64,000 bases of DNA, taken from assembly GCA_947168395.1 (NCBI GenBank), contig CAMVLT010000012.1, positions 1 through 64,000 on the forward strand. The letters run 5' to 3'. Shown piece after piece: positions 32,230 through 40,003 of this stretch. Position numbers and translations under genes: made by a program. Source of the stretch: an uncultured Prevotellaceae bacterium (GTDB lineage: Bacteria > Bacteroidota > Bacteroidia > Bacteroidales > Bacteroidaceae). Position 1 is the first letter of the stretch, and each line of letters starts with the position of its first letter. The notes under the pieces were generated by a model that was not told the DNA's origin, searched no databases, and worked only from the letters and a program-made list of their open reading frames with translations.

Positions 32230-34158
32230 TTACTTCATCACGTCGCTGCCGAGTCGTCGGGCCAGGGTGTCGCGCAGTTCCTGGGTGTCCTTGAACTCCT
32301 GCAGCAAGGCCGTCACCTGCTCGGGGTCGGCCGGAGTTTGGCGCAAGGCCATCTGAATTTCTTTCAGCCGCTGGTTAATCAGCTCCATCCTGTAATCCAT
32401 CACCAAGTGGACAACGCGCTGCCGCAGCGAGCCTTCGCGGGGCTTCATCATGAAACGCCCGCCAAGTTGGTGACGGTCGATGGCCAGGCGTGTGGCCAAC
32501 TGGCTCACCTCAATGTCGGGGTGGTTCGTGAAGTAGCTTTCAGCCTTGAAACCTTCCTCGCCGCTACGGTTCACGGCTTCGGCCAGCACTTGGTTATACA
32601 GCGGATTCTGGAACTGTATCTCGTCCTGTTGCAGGTCGAAGTCAACGTACTGAGCCACGGTGAGTGCCATCGTGCCTCCGTCCTCGGTCTCCACGTTGTC
32701 GTAAATGACCTCATCGCCATGACGGATAATCTCGCGGATAAGCAGGGTTTCGATAGGAGACCCAGCAGACCCACCCCCGGCCCCTCCCTGTTGAGGGAGG
32801 GGGGCATTTACTATATTCTCCCCTCCCTCAACAGGGAGGGGCCGGGGGTGGGTCTCATTCCTTATAAACTCATTCATCGACGTCAGCAGCGTCTGCTCCT
32901 TCAGTCCTAACCTTGATGCCAGGTCGCTGAGATAGGTGGACCGCAGGATGGCGTCGGGAATCACCGAGATGCTTTTCACGATGCCGCTGATGGCCTCCGA
33001 GCGTTTCACGGGGTCGCTGACGTTCTCGACCGTGAGCTGGGTCTTAAAGCTGATGAAATCCTGCTGATGCTGCTCTATATACGACTTCAGCTCCTCCGTC
33101 GAGTGCTTGCGGGCAAACGAGTCGGGGTCGTCGCCATCGGGCAACAGTAGCACCTTGATGTTCATGCCCTCCTGCAACAGCATGTCGGTACCGCGCATGG
33201 CAGCATGGATGCCGGCCTCATCGCCGTCGTACAGCAGCGTGATGTTCTGCGTGAAGCGGCGCAGCAGTCTGATCTGGTAGTTCGAGAGTGCCGTACCCGA
33301 GTTAGCCACTACGTTCTCAATGCCAGCCTGGTGCATGGCTATGACGTCGGTATAGCCCTCGACCATGAACACACGGTCCTCCTTGACAATGGTCTTCTTG
33401 GCCTGATAGATACCGTATAACTCACGCTCCTTGTGGTAGATGTCGGAGTCGGGCGAGTTGACGTATTTCTGTGCCACGCCCTTGGTGCGGCTGTCGAGCA
33501 CTCGTCCGCCAAAGGCCACCACCTTGCCGATGACGTTCAGCCAGGGGAAGATGGCACGGCCAGCAAAGCGGTCGTAGGCTCCGCGCTCGTTCTCTATACA
33601 AAGCCCCGTCTTCACCAGAAACTCTGCCTTGTAGCCCTTGGCAGTGGCCGCCAAGCTTAGCGCATCGCGCTTCTGCGGCGAATAGCCTAACTGGAACTTC
33701 TCGATAATGTCATCACGTATGCCACGGCTGCGGAAGTACTGCTTGCCTATGGCTATGCCGTCGGGGTCGTTCTTCAGCGTGTTGTGGAACCAGTCCTTCG
33801 CCCACTCGTTGACTATGAACATCGACTCACGCTCGTCCTGAGCCTGCCGTTCCTCGTCGGTCAGTTCCTTCTCTACAATCTCGATATTGTACTTCTTGGC
33901 CAGCCACCGCAGCGCTTCGGGGTAGGTTATCTGCTCGTGCTCCATCAGGAAGCCCGCTGGCGTACCACCCTTGCCGCATACGAAACAATGACAGATGTTC
34001 TTCGCGGGCGACACCATGAACGACGGGTTGCGGTCATCGTGGAACGGGCACAAGCCCTTGTAGTTCACGCCGCTCTTACGAAGCGTCACGAACTCACTCA
34101 CCACGTCGACTATCTGCGCCGCGTCGATAATCTTGTCTACCGTCGCCCTGTCAATCAT
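32230..34158 (-). CDS. dnaG: DNA primase DnaG
   Basis: 642 residues. The zinc-binding domain has CPFHDDRNPSFMVSP and ICHCFVCGKGGTP (CHC2). The catalytic TOPRIM part includes RAIFPWLNVIGKVVAFGGR, VFMVEGYTDVIAMHQAG and ITLLYDGDEAGIHAAMRG. The C-terminal helicase-binding region is less conserved. Near residue 440-470 an 87-bp palindrome (29 codons) encodes HPRPLPVEGGENIVNAPLP and a Gly-rich tail, lying in the linker between the catalytic and helicase-binding domains. It makes replication primers. Two -7 boxes lie upstream (34193 and 34276). Confidence 0.96.
   Translation of the reverse strand: MIDRATVDKIIDAAQIVDVVSEFVTLRKSGVNYKGLCPFHDDRNPSFMVSPAKNICHCFVCGKGGTPAGFLMEHEQITYPEALRWLAKKYNIEIVEKELTDEERQAQDERESMFIVNEWAKDWFHNTLKNDPDGIAIGKQYFRSRGIRDDIIEKFQLGYSPQKRDALSLAATAKGYKAEFLVKTGLCIENERGAYDRFAGRAIFPWLNVIGKVVAFGGRVLDSRTKGVAQKYVNSPDSDIYHKERELYGIYQAKKTIVKEDRVFMVEGYTDVIAMHQAGIENVVANSGTALSNYQIRLLRRFTQNITLLYDGDEAGIHAAMRGTDMLLQEGMNIKVLLLPDGDDPDSFARKHSTEELKSYIEQHQQDFISFKTQLTVENVSDPVKRSEAISGIVKSISVIPDAILRSTYLSDLASRLGLKEQTLLTSMNEFIRNETHPRPLPVEGGENIVNAPLPQQGGAGGGSAGSPIETLLIREIIRHGDEVIYDNVETEDGGTMALTVAQYVDFDLQQDEIQFQNPLYNQVLAEAVNRSGEEGFKAESYFTNHPDIEVSQLATRLAIDRHQLGGRFMMKPREGSLRQRVVHLVMDYRMELINQRLKEIQMALRQTPADPEQVTALLQEFKDTQELRDTLARRLGSDVMK
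32768..32854. repeat. 87-bp perfect-arm palindrome in dnaG
   Basis: The two arms, each starting GACCCACCCCCGGCCCCTCC when read inward, match over about 35 bp with no mismatch; the centre is short and AT-rich. Length is exactly 29 codons. Confidence 0.9.
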
Positions 34159-34192
34159 CGCTACGAAGTCTGAATCTAATTACCATTTGGCT

Positions 34193-34435
34193 GCAAAGTT
34201 ACGAAAAGTCGAGAGCAAAACAAAAGAAATTATTCTTTTTTTTGCCGAGACAGAGTAAGTTCGCCATCTTTGATGGCAAAGTTACGAAAAAACGAGGGAA
34301 ATGCAAAAGGAAAACTCGTTTTTCTTTTCATTTCCGAGTGCCAGGAGCTTCCATGAGCATTGCGAGACAGTTACATATTTACAAATGTTTGGGCATTATT
34401 TTCATCCGAATATGAGAATAAATTCGTACCTTTGC
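34193..34435. promoter_or_regulatory. Divergent promoter region dnaG / GH43
   Basis: Minus-strand -7 boxes TAACTTTGC at 34193-34201 (close to dnaG) and again at 34276-34284, both followed by the same ACGAAAA flank, point at dnaG. Plus-strand TACCTTTGC at 34427-34435 serves the GH43 gene, 41 bp before its ATG. The ~320-bp spacer has no other recognisable gene. Confidence 0.6.
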
Positions 34436-34475
34436 ACGCAAATTGCAGTATATAACTAAACAACTATTTCTAACT

Positions 34476-35498
34476 ATGAACAAGATTCTTTTCACAATGG
34501 CCGTTGCAGCCATTTGCCAGACGGCCGCCGCACAGGGGCCGCGCCGCGGATTCCACCGCGAAGCATTCACTACCGAGACGCCTATGGTACACGACCCCGT
34601 GATGGCCAAGGACGGTGACACGTACTACATCTATGCCACCGGCATGGGCATCCAGCAGATGACATCGAAAGACCGCAAGACCTGGACGGTGCTGCCGCAG
34701 CCCGTGATGACCGTCATTCCCGGCTGGACGACCGACTCCGTGCCGGGCTTCGGCAATCACGTCTGGGCCCCCGACGTCATCCGCTGGCACGGTCGCTGGT
34801 GGCTCGCTTACAGCTGTTCGACGTTCGGCAAGAACGGCTCGGCCATCGGCCTGCTCAGCAGCCGCTCCCTCGGAGCCAATATGTGGAAGGACGAAGGCTG
34901 CATTGTGACCTCGCGTGAGAAGCGCGACAACTGGAACGCCATCGACCCGAACTTCATCATCGACGGCAACGACCAGCCGTGGCTCGTCTGGGGCTCGTTC
35001 TGGGACGGCATCCAGCTGGCCCGCCTCGACTCCACCATGCATTTGGCTCATGGCGTGAGACCGCACACCGTCGCCCGCCGCTACGACCCGAGCTACAAGC
35101 CTACTGAGGAGAATCCCACCTCGAAATATGCCGGCACCAACGCCATCGAGGCCCCGTTCATCCTCAAGCATGGTGGCTACTACTATCTGTTCGTGTCGTG
35201 GGACTACTGCTGCCGAGGTGCCAAGAGCAACTACCGCGTGGCCGTAGGCCGCAGCAAGACAGTGGCCGGTCCCTATCTTGACCGCACGGGCAAGGACATG
35301 GCCCAGGGTGGCGGCACGCTCTTCTTGGAGGGTGACAAGCAGGAATGGGAGGCTGCCGGCCACTGCGCCGCCTACAACTTCGATGGCGAGGACATCTTCA
35401 TCTGCCACGGCTACAGCGCCAAACAAAACGGTGCCGCCATGCTCATCCAGCGTCCCATCACGTGGACGGCAGACGGCTGGCCTGAGCTGAAGCCATAG
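34476..35498 (+). CDS. GH43 arabinan endo-1,5-alpha-L-arabinosidase-like
   Basis: About 340 residues from the ATG at 34476; signal peptide MNKILFTMAVAAICQTAAAQ. GH43 residues: PMVHDPVMAKDGDTYYIYAT (base Asp in HDP), WAPDVIRWHGRWWLAYSCST, AIDPNFIIDGNDQPWLVWGS and NAIEAPFILKHGGYYYLFVS (acid Glu). The single-domain size and the VWGSFWDGI segment fit endo-arabinanases. It degrades the arabinan side chains of pectin and would feed the GH51 enzyme encoded convergently at 35805. A strong terminator follows at 35653. Confidence 0.88.
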   Translation: MNKILFTMAVAAICQTAAAQGPRRGFHREAFTTETPMVHDPVMAKDGDTYYIYATGMGIQQMTSKDRKTWTVLPQPVMTVIPGWTTDSVPGFGNHVWAPDVIRWHGRWWLAYSCSTFGKNGSAIGLLSSRSLGANMWKDEGCIVTSREKRDNWNAIDPNFIIDGNDQPWLVWGSFWDGIQLARLDSTMHLAHGVRPHTVARRYDPSYKPTEENPTSKYAGTNAIEAPFILKHGGYYYLFVSWDYCCRGAKSNYRVAVGRSKTVAGPYLDRTGKDMAQGGGTLFLEGDKQEWEAAGHCAAYNFDGEDIFICHGYSAKQNGAAMLIQRPITWTADGWPELKP

Positions 35499-35503
35499 CA
35501 GAC

Positions 35504-35560
35504 ATGACTACAGGCAAAGGCCTCTACATTATCAACGGAGAAAAAGTCATCGTCAAGTAA
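35504..35560 (+). pseudogene. Relic of a secreted-protein C-terminal tail
   Basis: Reading MTTGKGLYIINGEKVIVK then stop, in a different frame from the GH43 gene that ends 5 bp earlier. The same KGLxIxNGxKVI ending closes the proteins at 63772 and 52055. No body precedes it, so it looks like the last few codons left after a deletion. Confidence 0.55.
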
Positions 35561-35652
35561 TACTTTGAGAGCGATGCCGACAGCTTCATTTGGGGCGGTG
35601 GCGGCAATGGCGACGCGAGATAGGCATCGGAAGTAATAATTAAGTGTCAGGA

Positions 35653-35689
35653 AGAGGATGTGCCGGTTCAGGCACATCCTCTTTATTAT
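35653..35689 (+). terminator. Strong terminator after GH43
   Basis: Perfect 12-bp stem AGAGGATGTGCC / GGCACATCCTCT, loop GGTTCA, then TTATTAT. Confidence 0.88.
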
Positions 35690-35716
35690 ATGGTGTATGG
35701 CCGACGCGACAAGAGC

Positions 35717-35800
35717 CGTTTCGGTCGCGCCGAAACGGCGGATGCAGGGTGCAGCGGGCGTTTCGGTCGCGCCGAAACGGGATATGCAGGGCGCAGCGTT
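35717..35800. repeat. Two 42-bp palindromic tandem units
   Basis: Units start at 35717 and 35759, each with CGTTTCGGTCGCGCCGAAAC (a hairpin) then GGATGCAGGGTGCAG. The same units occur three times at 46077-46190. They fill the junction of two convergent genes. Confidence 0.9.
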
Positions 35801-35804
35801 TTCA

Positions 35805-38348
35805 TCACGGCCTTGAGTCCTCCACCTTCACGCGCATAATGGTGAAGGACATGGGGGCGAATTCGTAGCTGAACTGCTTGCCGAACTTGCCGTAGAGGGT
35901 GGTTTGCGGCGCGAGCTTCGTGGGCTGGTCGAAGGTGTTCTCGTCCTGGGCATTACCGCTGAGGGTGATGACGTGGCCCGTGGGCATCACGTTGCGGGCA
36001 CCGTCGATGGTGAACGAGCGGCGGTACGTCTGCTCGGTGCCGTTGACGACCTTGATGATGAGTTCGCCGGTCTGCTCGTCGTAGCCAGTCTGACAGAAAT
36101 GGCGGGTCTGTGCGGCAGGCTTGGCCGAGAGTATCTCCTTGCCGTCCATGAAGAGAGTGACGAGCTGGGGCGTGACCGTGATTTTCACGTCGTACCATTT
36201 GCCGGTCTCCACGGTCTGCGGCACCTGACGGCCCAGCACGTCGCTGGTGCGTCCGCGACGGATGGGCTGTACGGCCGACGTGCGGTTGTTCCAGCCGCCG
36301 ATGTTCACCGCATAGCCGTTGCGACCACGCTCGTCCATGCCGTAGTAGATGAAGAAGCCCTCGTTGCCACCCGTCTTGCGGGCCTGCAGCTCCAGGGTGT
36401 AGTCGTTGCTGCTGAACGAGGGGAGCAGCGACAGCGTGAGCTGCTCGTTGCCGGTCTGGGCAAGGGCATAGCCGCTGACGGTCCACTCGCCGCGATGCTT
36501 CTGGAACTGCGTGGGACTGAAGGAAGTGGTCTTACCGTCGGCTGTTGTTACCTTGACATGGCGGTACTCGCACTGTGTGGCGTAGCTGCCCAGTCCGACG
36601 GTGCCGGCAGCGAAAGGCGCGGCCTCGCCGGCGGTCGTTGGCTCGCTGACAAATACATTATACGTCGGGCGATGCTCGGCAGCCATCTGCTGCACGTAGT
36701 AGGAGGCGCGGCCGTAAACCTCGGTGCTGTTGATGTGGATGAGGTTGCAGGGCCAGTCGCGGCGGTTCTCGTTCTCGAAGAGCGGGGCATACGACGACAT
36801 CTTCACCACGTCGCTGTTGCGCTCCATGCCCATGATGAAGGCGGCCTCGCTGAGTGCAGCCAACAGGTTGCCGGCTCCTACGCCGCCGTTGCAGGCATAC
36901 TCGCCGACGTAGATGTCGTGGGTGCGGGGCGCATCGTCGAACAGGTGGTTGTTGGCAAAGAAGAAGTTGGGGTCGCGGTACCAGTGGGGGTCTACCATGT
37001 ACTGGCCGGGAATCTGCTCCAAGAGACGGTCGGTATGTCCGAGGGTGTTAATGAACGTGATCTGCGGATACTCGGCCTTCAGGCGCTTGAAGATGTAGTT
37101 GAAGTGGGTGACGTACTCCGGACCTACGTTCTCGTTGCCTATCTCGACATATTTCAGGGGGAAGGGCTTGGGGTGTCCGGCCTCGGCGCGCATCTTGGCC
37201 CACTTGTTGCGGGCAGGGTCGGCCAAGGCGTAGTCGATGGCATCGCGGAAGTCCTGGACGACGGCATCCATGTCGGCATCGCTGCTCACGAAGTCGCCGT
37301 TGCGCACTGAGCACGACATGCCGGCGTTGTTGACAAACATGGCATCCATCTGGAGGTCCTCGCAGAACTGCAGGAACTCATGGTAGCCCATGCCCCAGGT
37401 GGCGCGATAGCCCCACACGTCCCACTCGCCGCGGCGGGTCATCGGGTCGCCGAGTGTCTCTTTCCATTTTACGCGGTTCTCATACGTGGCGCCCTCGACG
37501 ATGCAGCCGCCCGGCCAGCGCATGAACCGTGGGTGCAGGTCGACGAGCATCTGTGCCACGTCGGCGCGCTGTCCGTTCTTGCGTCCATTGAAGGTGGCCT
37601 GCGGGAATAGCGACACGTAGTCGACGAGCACGGTGCCTGGCTTGTCGAACTCTAATGCCAGCTCGCCCTTGGCTGCCGTACCGTCAGCGGTCAGCGTGGC
37701 GGTGAGCTCGGTCCAGTCCCTCAGCTGCTTGTTAGCAAAGGTAGTCGTGCCGAGCGACTTGCCCGTCGTGCCGTCCACCAGTCGGGCGGTGATGGTGCCC
37801 TTGTAACCAGCCGACCTGACGTAGCAGCGCAGGTCGTACTTCTCGCCCTGCTTCAGGCCGATGCCCCAGTAGCCGGTGTTGGTGAGCACGGCCTTGCCGC
37901 CCTTCTGCACCTTCTTAATCGTGAGCTGCATGGCGTGGGGCGTATTCTTGTGGAGCGGTGTGACGGCCTCGATGACCTCGCCGTTGACGGTGGCTTTCTC
38001 ACCGGTCACGCGCCAGCCGGTCATTTTCTTCTCCTCCAGATTCCAGGGTATGTTCCAGTTGCGGTTGTTGCGGTGCTCGTAGTTCATGGCATCGGGGGCG
38101 TAGGCCTTGCCATCCTTGTAGGTCATGCCCGAGGGTAGCACATGCTCCTCGAAGCCTCGGTTCTGGACCAGTTCGGCGTAGAGGCCGCCGTCGCCGGCAT
38201 GGCTGATCTCCTCGAAGAAGATGCCATAGAGATTGGGTGACACCACGGCTCCTTTCTGGCCGAGGTCAATGCGGATGGGACTCGTCTGTGCCGTCACGGT
38301 GAGGGCACTTGTCAGCAGCAGTACTGCCGGGGTAAAAAGATGTTTCAT
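35805..38348 (-). CDS. Alpha-L-arabinofuranosidase (GH51)
   Basis: 847 residues. Signal peptide HLFTPAVLLLTSALTVTAQ. It opens with the GH51 N-terminal motif SPNLYGIFFEEISHAGDGGL, contains a carbohydrate-binding insertion (about 110-260, FDKPGTVLVDYVSLFPQATF), then the catalytic barrel: FMRWPGGCIVEG, LKYVEIGNENVGPEYVTHF (acid/base Glu in GNE) and DIYVGEYACNGGVG (nucleophile Glu in GEY). A concanavalin-like module (about 640-760, GGNEGFFIYYGMDERGRNGY) interrupts the C-terminal beta domain. It releases terminal arabinofuranose. It is the last gene of the minus-strand operon starting at 43695, 12 bp after the esterase. Confidence 0.93.
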   Translation of the reverse strand: MKHLFTPAVLLLTSALTVTAQTSPIRIDLGQKGAVVSPNLYGIFFEEISHAGDGGLYAELVQNRGFEEHVLPSGMTYKDGKAYAPDAMNYEHRNNRNWNIPWNLEEKKMTGWRVTGEKATVNGEVIEAVTPLHKNTPHAMQLTIKKVQKGGKAVLTNTGYWGIGLKQGEKYDLRCYVRSAGYKGTITARLVDGTTGKSLGTTTFANKQLRDWTELTATLTADGTAAKGELALEFDKPGTVLVDYVSLFPQATFNGRKNGQRADVAQMLVDLHPRFMRWPGGCIVEGATYENRVKWKETLGDPMTRRGEWDVWGYRATWGMGYHEFLQFCEDLQMDAMFVNNAGMSCSVRNGDFVSSDADMDAVVQDFRDAIDYALADPARNKWAKMRAEAGHPKPFPLKYVEIGNENVGPEYVTHFNYIFKRLKAEYPQITFINTLGHTDRLLEQIPGQYMVDPHWYRDPNFFFANNHLFDDAPRTHDIYVGEYACNGGVGAGNLLAALSEAAFIMGMERNSDVVKMSSYAPLFENENRRDWPCNLIHINSTEVYGRASYYVQQMAAEHRPTYNVFVSEPTTAGEAAPFAAGTVGLGSYATQCEYRHVKVTTADGKTTSFSPTQFQKHRGEWTVSGYALAQTGNEQLTLSLLPSFSSNDYTLELQARKTGGNEGFFIYYGMDERGRNGYAVNIGGWNNRTSAVQPIRRGRTSDVLGRQVPQTVETGKWYDVKITVTPQLVTLFMDGKEILSAKPAAQTRHFCQTGYDEQTGELIIKVVNGTEQTYRRSFTIDGARNVMPTGHVITLSGNAQDENTFDQPTKLAPQTTLYGKFGKQFSYEFAPMSFTIMRVKVEDSRP

Positions 38349-38360
38349 GTAGTTATGGTT

Positions 38361-39971
38361 TTATTTGTAGTTGTTATGCTTAATGGTAAAGCCGTCGTAG
38401 CCGGTTAGGTCGCCGCCGATGAAGAGCCGTTCGTTCTCCTGCCTGCCCTTCAGCTGCCAGTCGAGCCAGGCACGGACCATGCGGGCATTGGCACCGCCGT
38501 TGGGCTGTTCGTAGGTGCCGCCGTGACCGCTCTTGGTGTTGTCGGCCAGCACCACGGGCACCCGCTTGATGGCCTTGTAGTCCATCTGGGCGTTCTGCCA
38601 CGCCACATCCGAGGTACCGCCCACGAGGTAGAGGATGGGACCGTGCAGGTTCTTGAGTGACTTAGCGCTGGCGTCGGCCATCGTCATCTTGCCCATGCCG
38701 GCATTGAGGATGAGGTAGGTCTTCAGCCGTGGGTCGGCAGCGTTGGCCAGCACCTGTGCCCCACCGCAGGAGTGCCCGGCGGCGGCAATCTTCTCGGTGT
38801 CTATATAATTATAATAAGGTGAGGCGGGGTCGGAAATCCAGTCGAGCGCCCGCTTGACCACCGACGACGGCGTGTGCTGGTCCTTCTCGTGCTGAGCCAT
38901 CATCTGCAGCTCGCCGACGGCCACCACCACGTAGCCGTAGGAGGCAATGTCGGTGAGCATGTTTTCGTAGCCTATGCTGGTGTCCATGCAGCCGCCGTTG
39001 CAGAAGATGAGCACGGGCAGCTTCTCTTTCTTGGGCTGGCCGGTGGCAAACATAGCGGGTCGGCCCACGGTCATGGCTGCGTCGATGTTCATGGGGCGAT
39101 AGACCACGAAGTCGGGCAGCGACTTCTCGCGCACGGCCACCGCTTTATGACGTCCGCTGCCGCCGTAGTCGGGTACTTTCAGCTGCTCGAAGCTGACGGT
39201 AGGGTCATCATGCTTCAGGTGACGCGCATAGAAGGCATCCATGGCCGGACGGGTGAACTCCAGCTGCTGGTCGAAGGCCACGCCATGATTGCCATGCACC
39301 TTGACGTAATCGACCGACGTGCCTGCCCGCTGCATCTTCACCACCCAGTCCTCCGTCAGGTTGGGACGGACGGTCGGGTCCTCGCCACCCTGCAACACGA
39401 GGAACGGCGTCGCCGTCTTGCCGATGTAGCCGATGGGCCACCACTCCTTATGGTCGGCCCATTCGCCGGCACGACCAATCTCCGTGGGAGGCGCACCGCC
39501 GGCGGCACAAGCCACACCGGCCGTCAAGCCTGCCATCAGCGACAGATGGCCGCCTGCCGAGTGGCCGTAGGTGCCGATGCGCTGCGGGTCGATGCCCAGC
39601 TTCTGGGCGTTGCTCTTCATCCAGCGCACGGCAGCCTGCACGTCCTCGATGCAGGCAGGCAGCGGGGCTTCCTGCACCAGCCGGTAGTTCATGTTGCAGA
39701 CCACGTAGCCCTTCATGGCATAGTCGACCATCAGCGTGCGGTACACCATGTCGTTCTTCGACCCGGCACTCCATCCGCCGCCGTGGATAATCAGGATGGC
39801 AGGCCGGTTCGTCTGCGGTCCGAACAGCGGCTGTGCCACGTCGAGTACAGTACTTGGGCCTACATCGGTGCGGTAGGCCACGTTCTCAGTCACGGTAATC
39901 TGCTTCTCCGTTTTCTGTGACATCGCACAAATCGGAAGCAGTACCAATAATGCCATCAATAGTTGTTTCAT
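38361..39971 (-). CDS. Secreted double alpha/beta-hydrolase esterase
   Basis: About 536 residues from the ATG at 39971 (signal peptide QLLMALLVLLPICAMSQ); the longer frame lies in the neighbouring gene. Two hydrolase domains are fused. The first (about 30-265) is BD-FAE/acetyl-esterase-like: LIIHGGGWSAGSKNDMVY, GTYGHSAGGHLSLMAG, and PTVRPNLTEDW, VHGNHGVAFD for the Asp and His. The second (about 290-536) is chlorophyllase/DLH-like: VLIFCNGGCMDTSIGY and AAGHSCGGAQVLA. Both Ser nucleophiles are present. Likely substrates are acetyl or feruloyl esters on arabinan or xylan chains. It sits between the AraC-esterase and GH51 genes. Confidence 0.85.
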   Translation of the reverse strand: MKQLLMALLVLLPICAMSQKTEKQITVTENVAYRTDVGPSTVLDVAQPLFGPQTNRPAILIIHGGGWSAGSKNDMVYRTLMVDYAMKGYVVCNMNYRLVQEAPLPACIEDVQAAVRWMKSNAQKLGIDPQRIGTYGHSAGGHLSLMAGLTAGVACAAGGAPPTEIGRAGEWADHKEWWPIGYIGKTATPFLVLQGGEDPTVRPNLTEDWVVKMQRAGTSVDYVKVHGNHGVAFDQQLEFTRPAMDAFYARHLKHDDPTVSFEQLKVPDYGGSGRHKAVAVREKSLPDFVVYRPMNIDAAMTVGRPAMFATGQPKKEKLPVLIFCNGGCMDTSIGYENMLTDIASYGYVVVAVGELQMMAQHEKDQHTPSSVVKRALDWISDPASPYYNYIDTEKIAAAGHSCGGAQVLANAADPRLKTYLILNAGMGKMTMADASAKSLKNLHGPILYLVGGTSDVAWQNAQMDYKAIKRVPVVLADNTKSGHGGTYEQPNGGANARMVRAWLDWQLKGRQENERLFIGGDLTGYDGFTIKHNNYK

Positions 39972-40003
39972 TGTTATAATAATTGATTGTTGCAATTGTT
40001 CCT

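Noticed and set aside
35904..37310. 468-codon plus-strand frame opposite the GH51 gene
   Set aside because: Antisense shadow of a gene with intact catalytic motifs; no start signal or domain.
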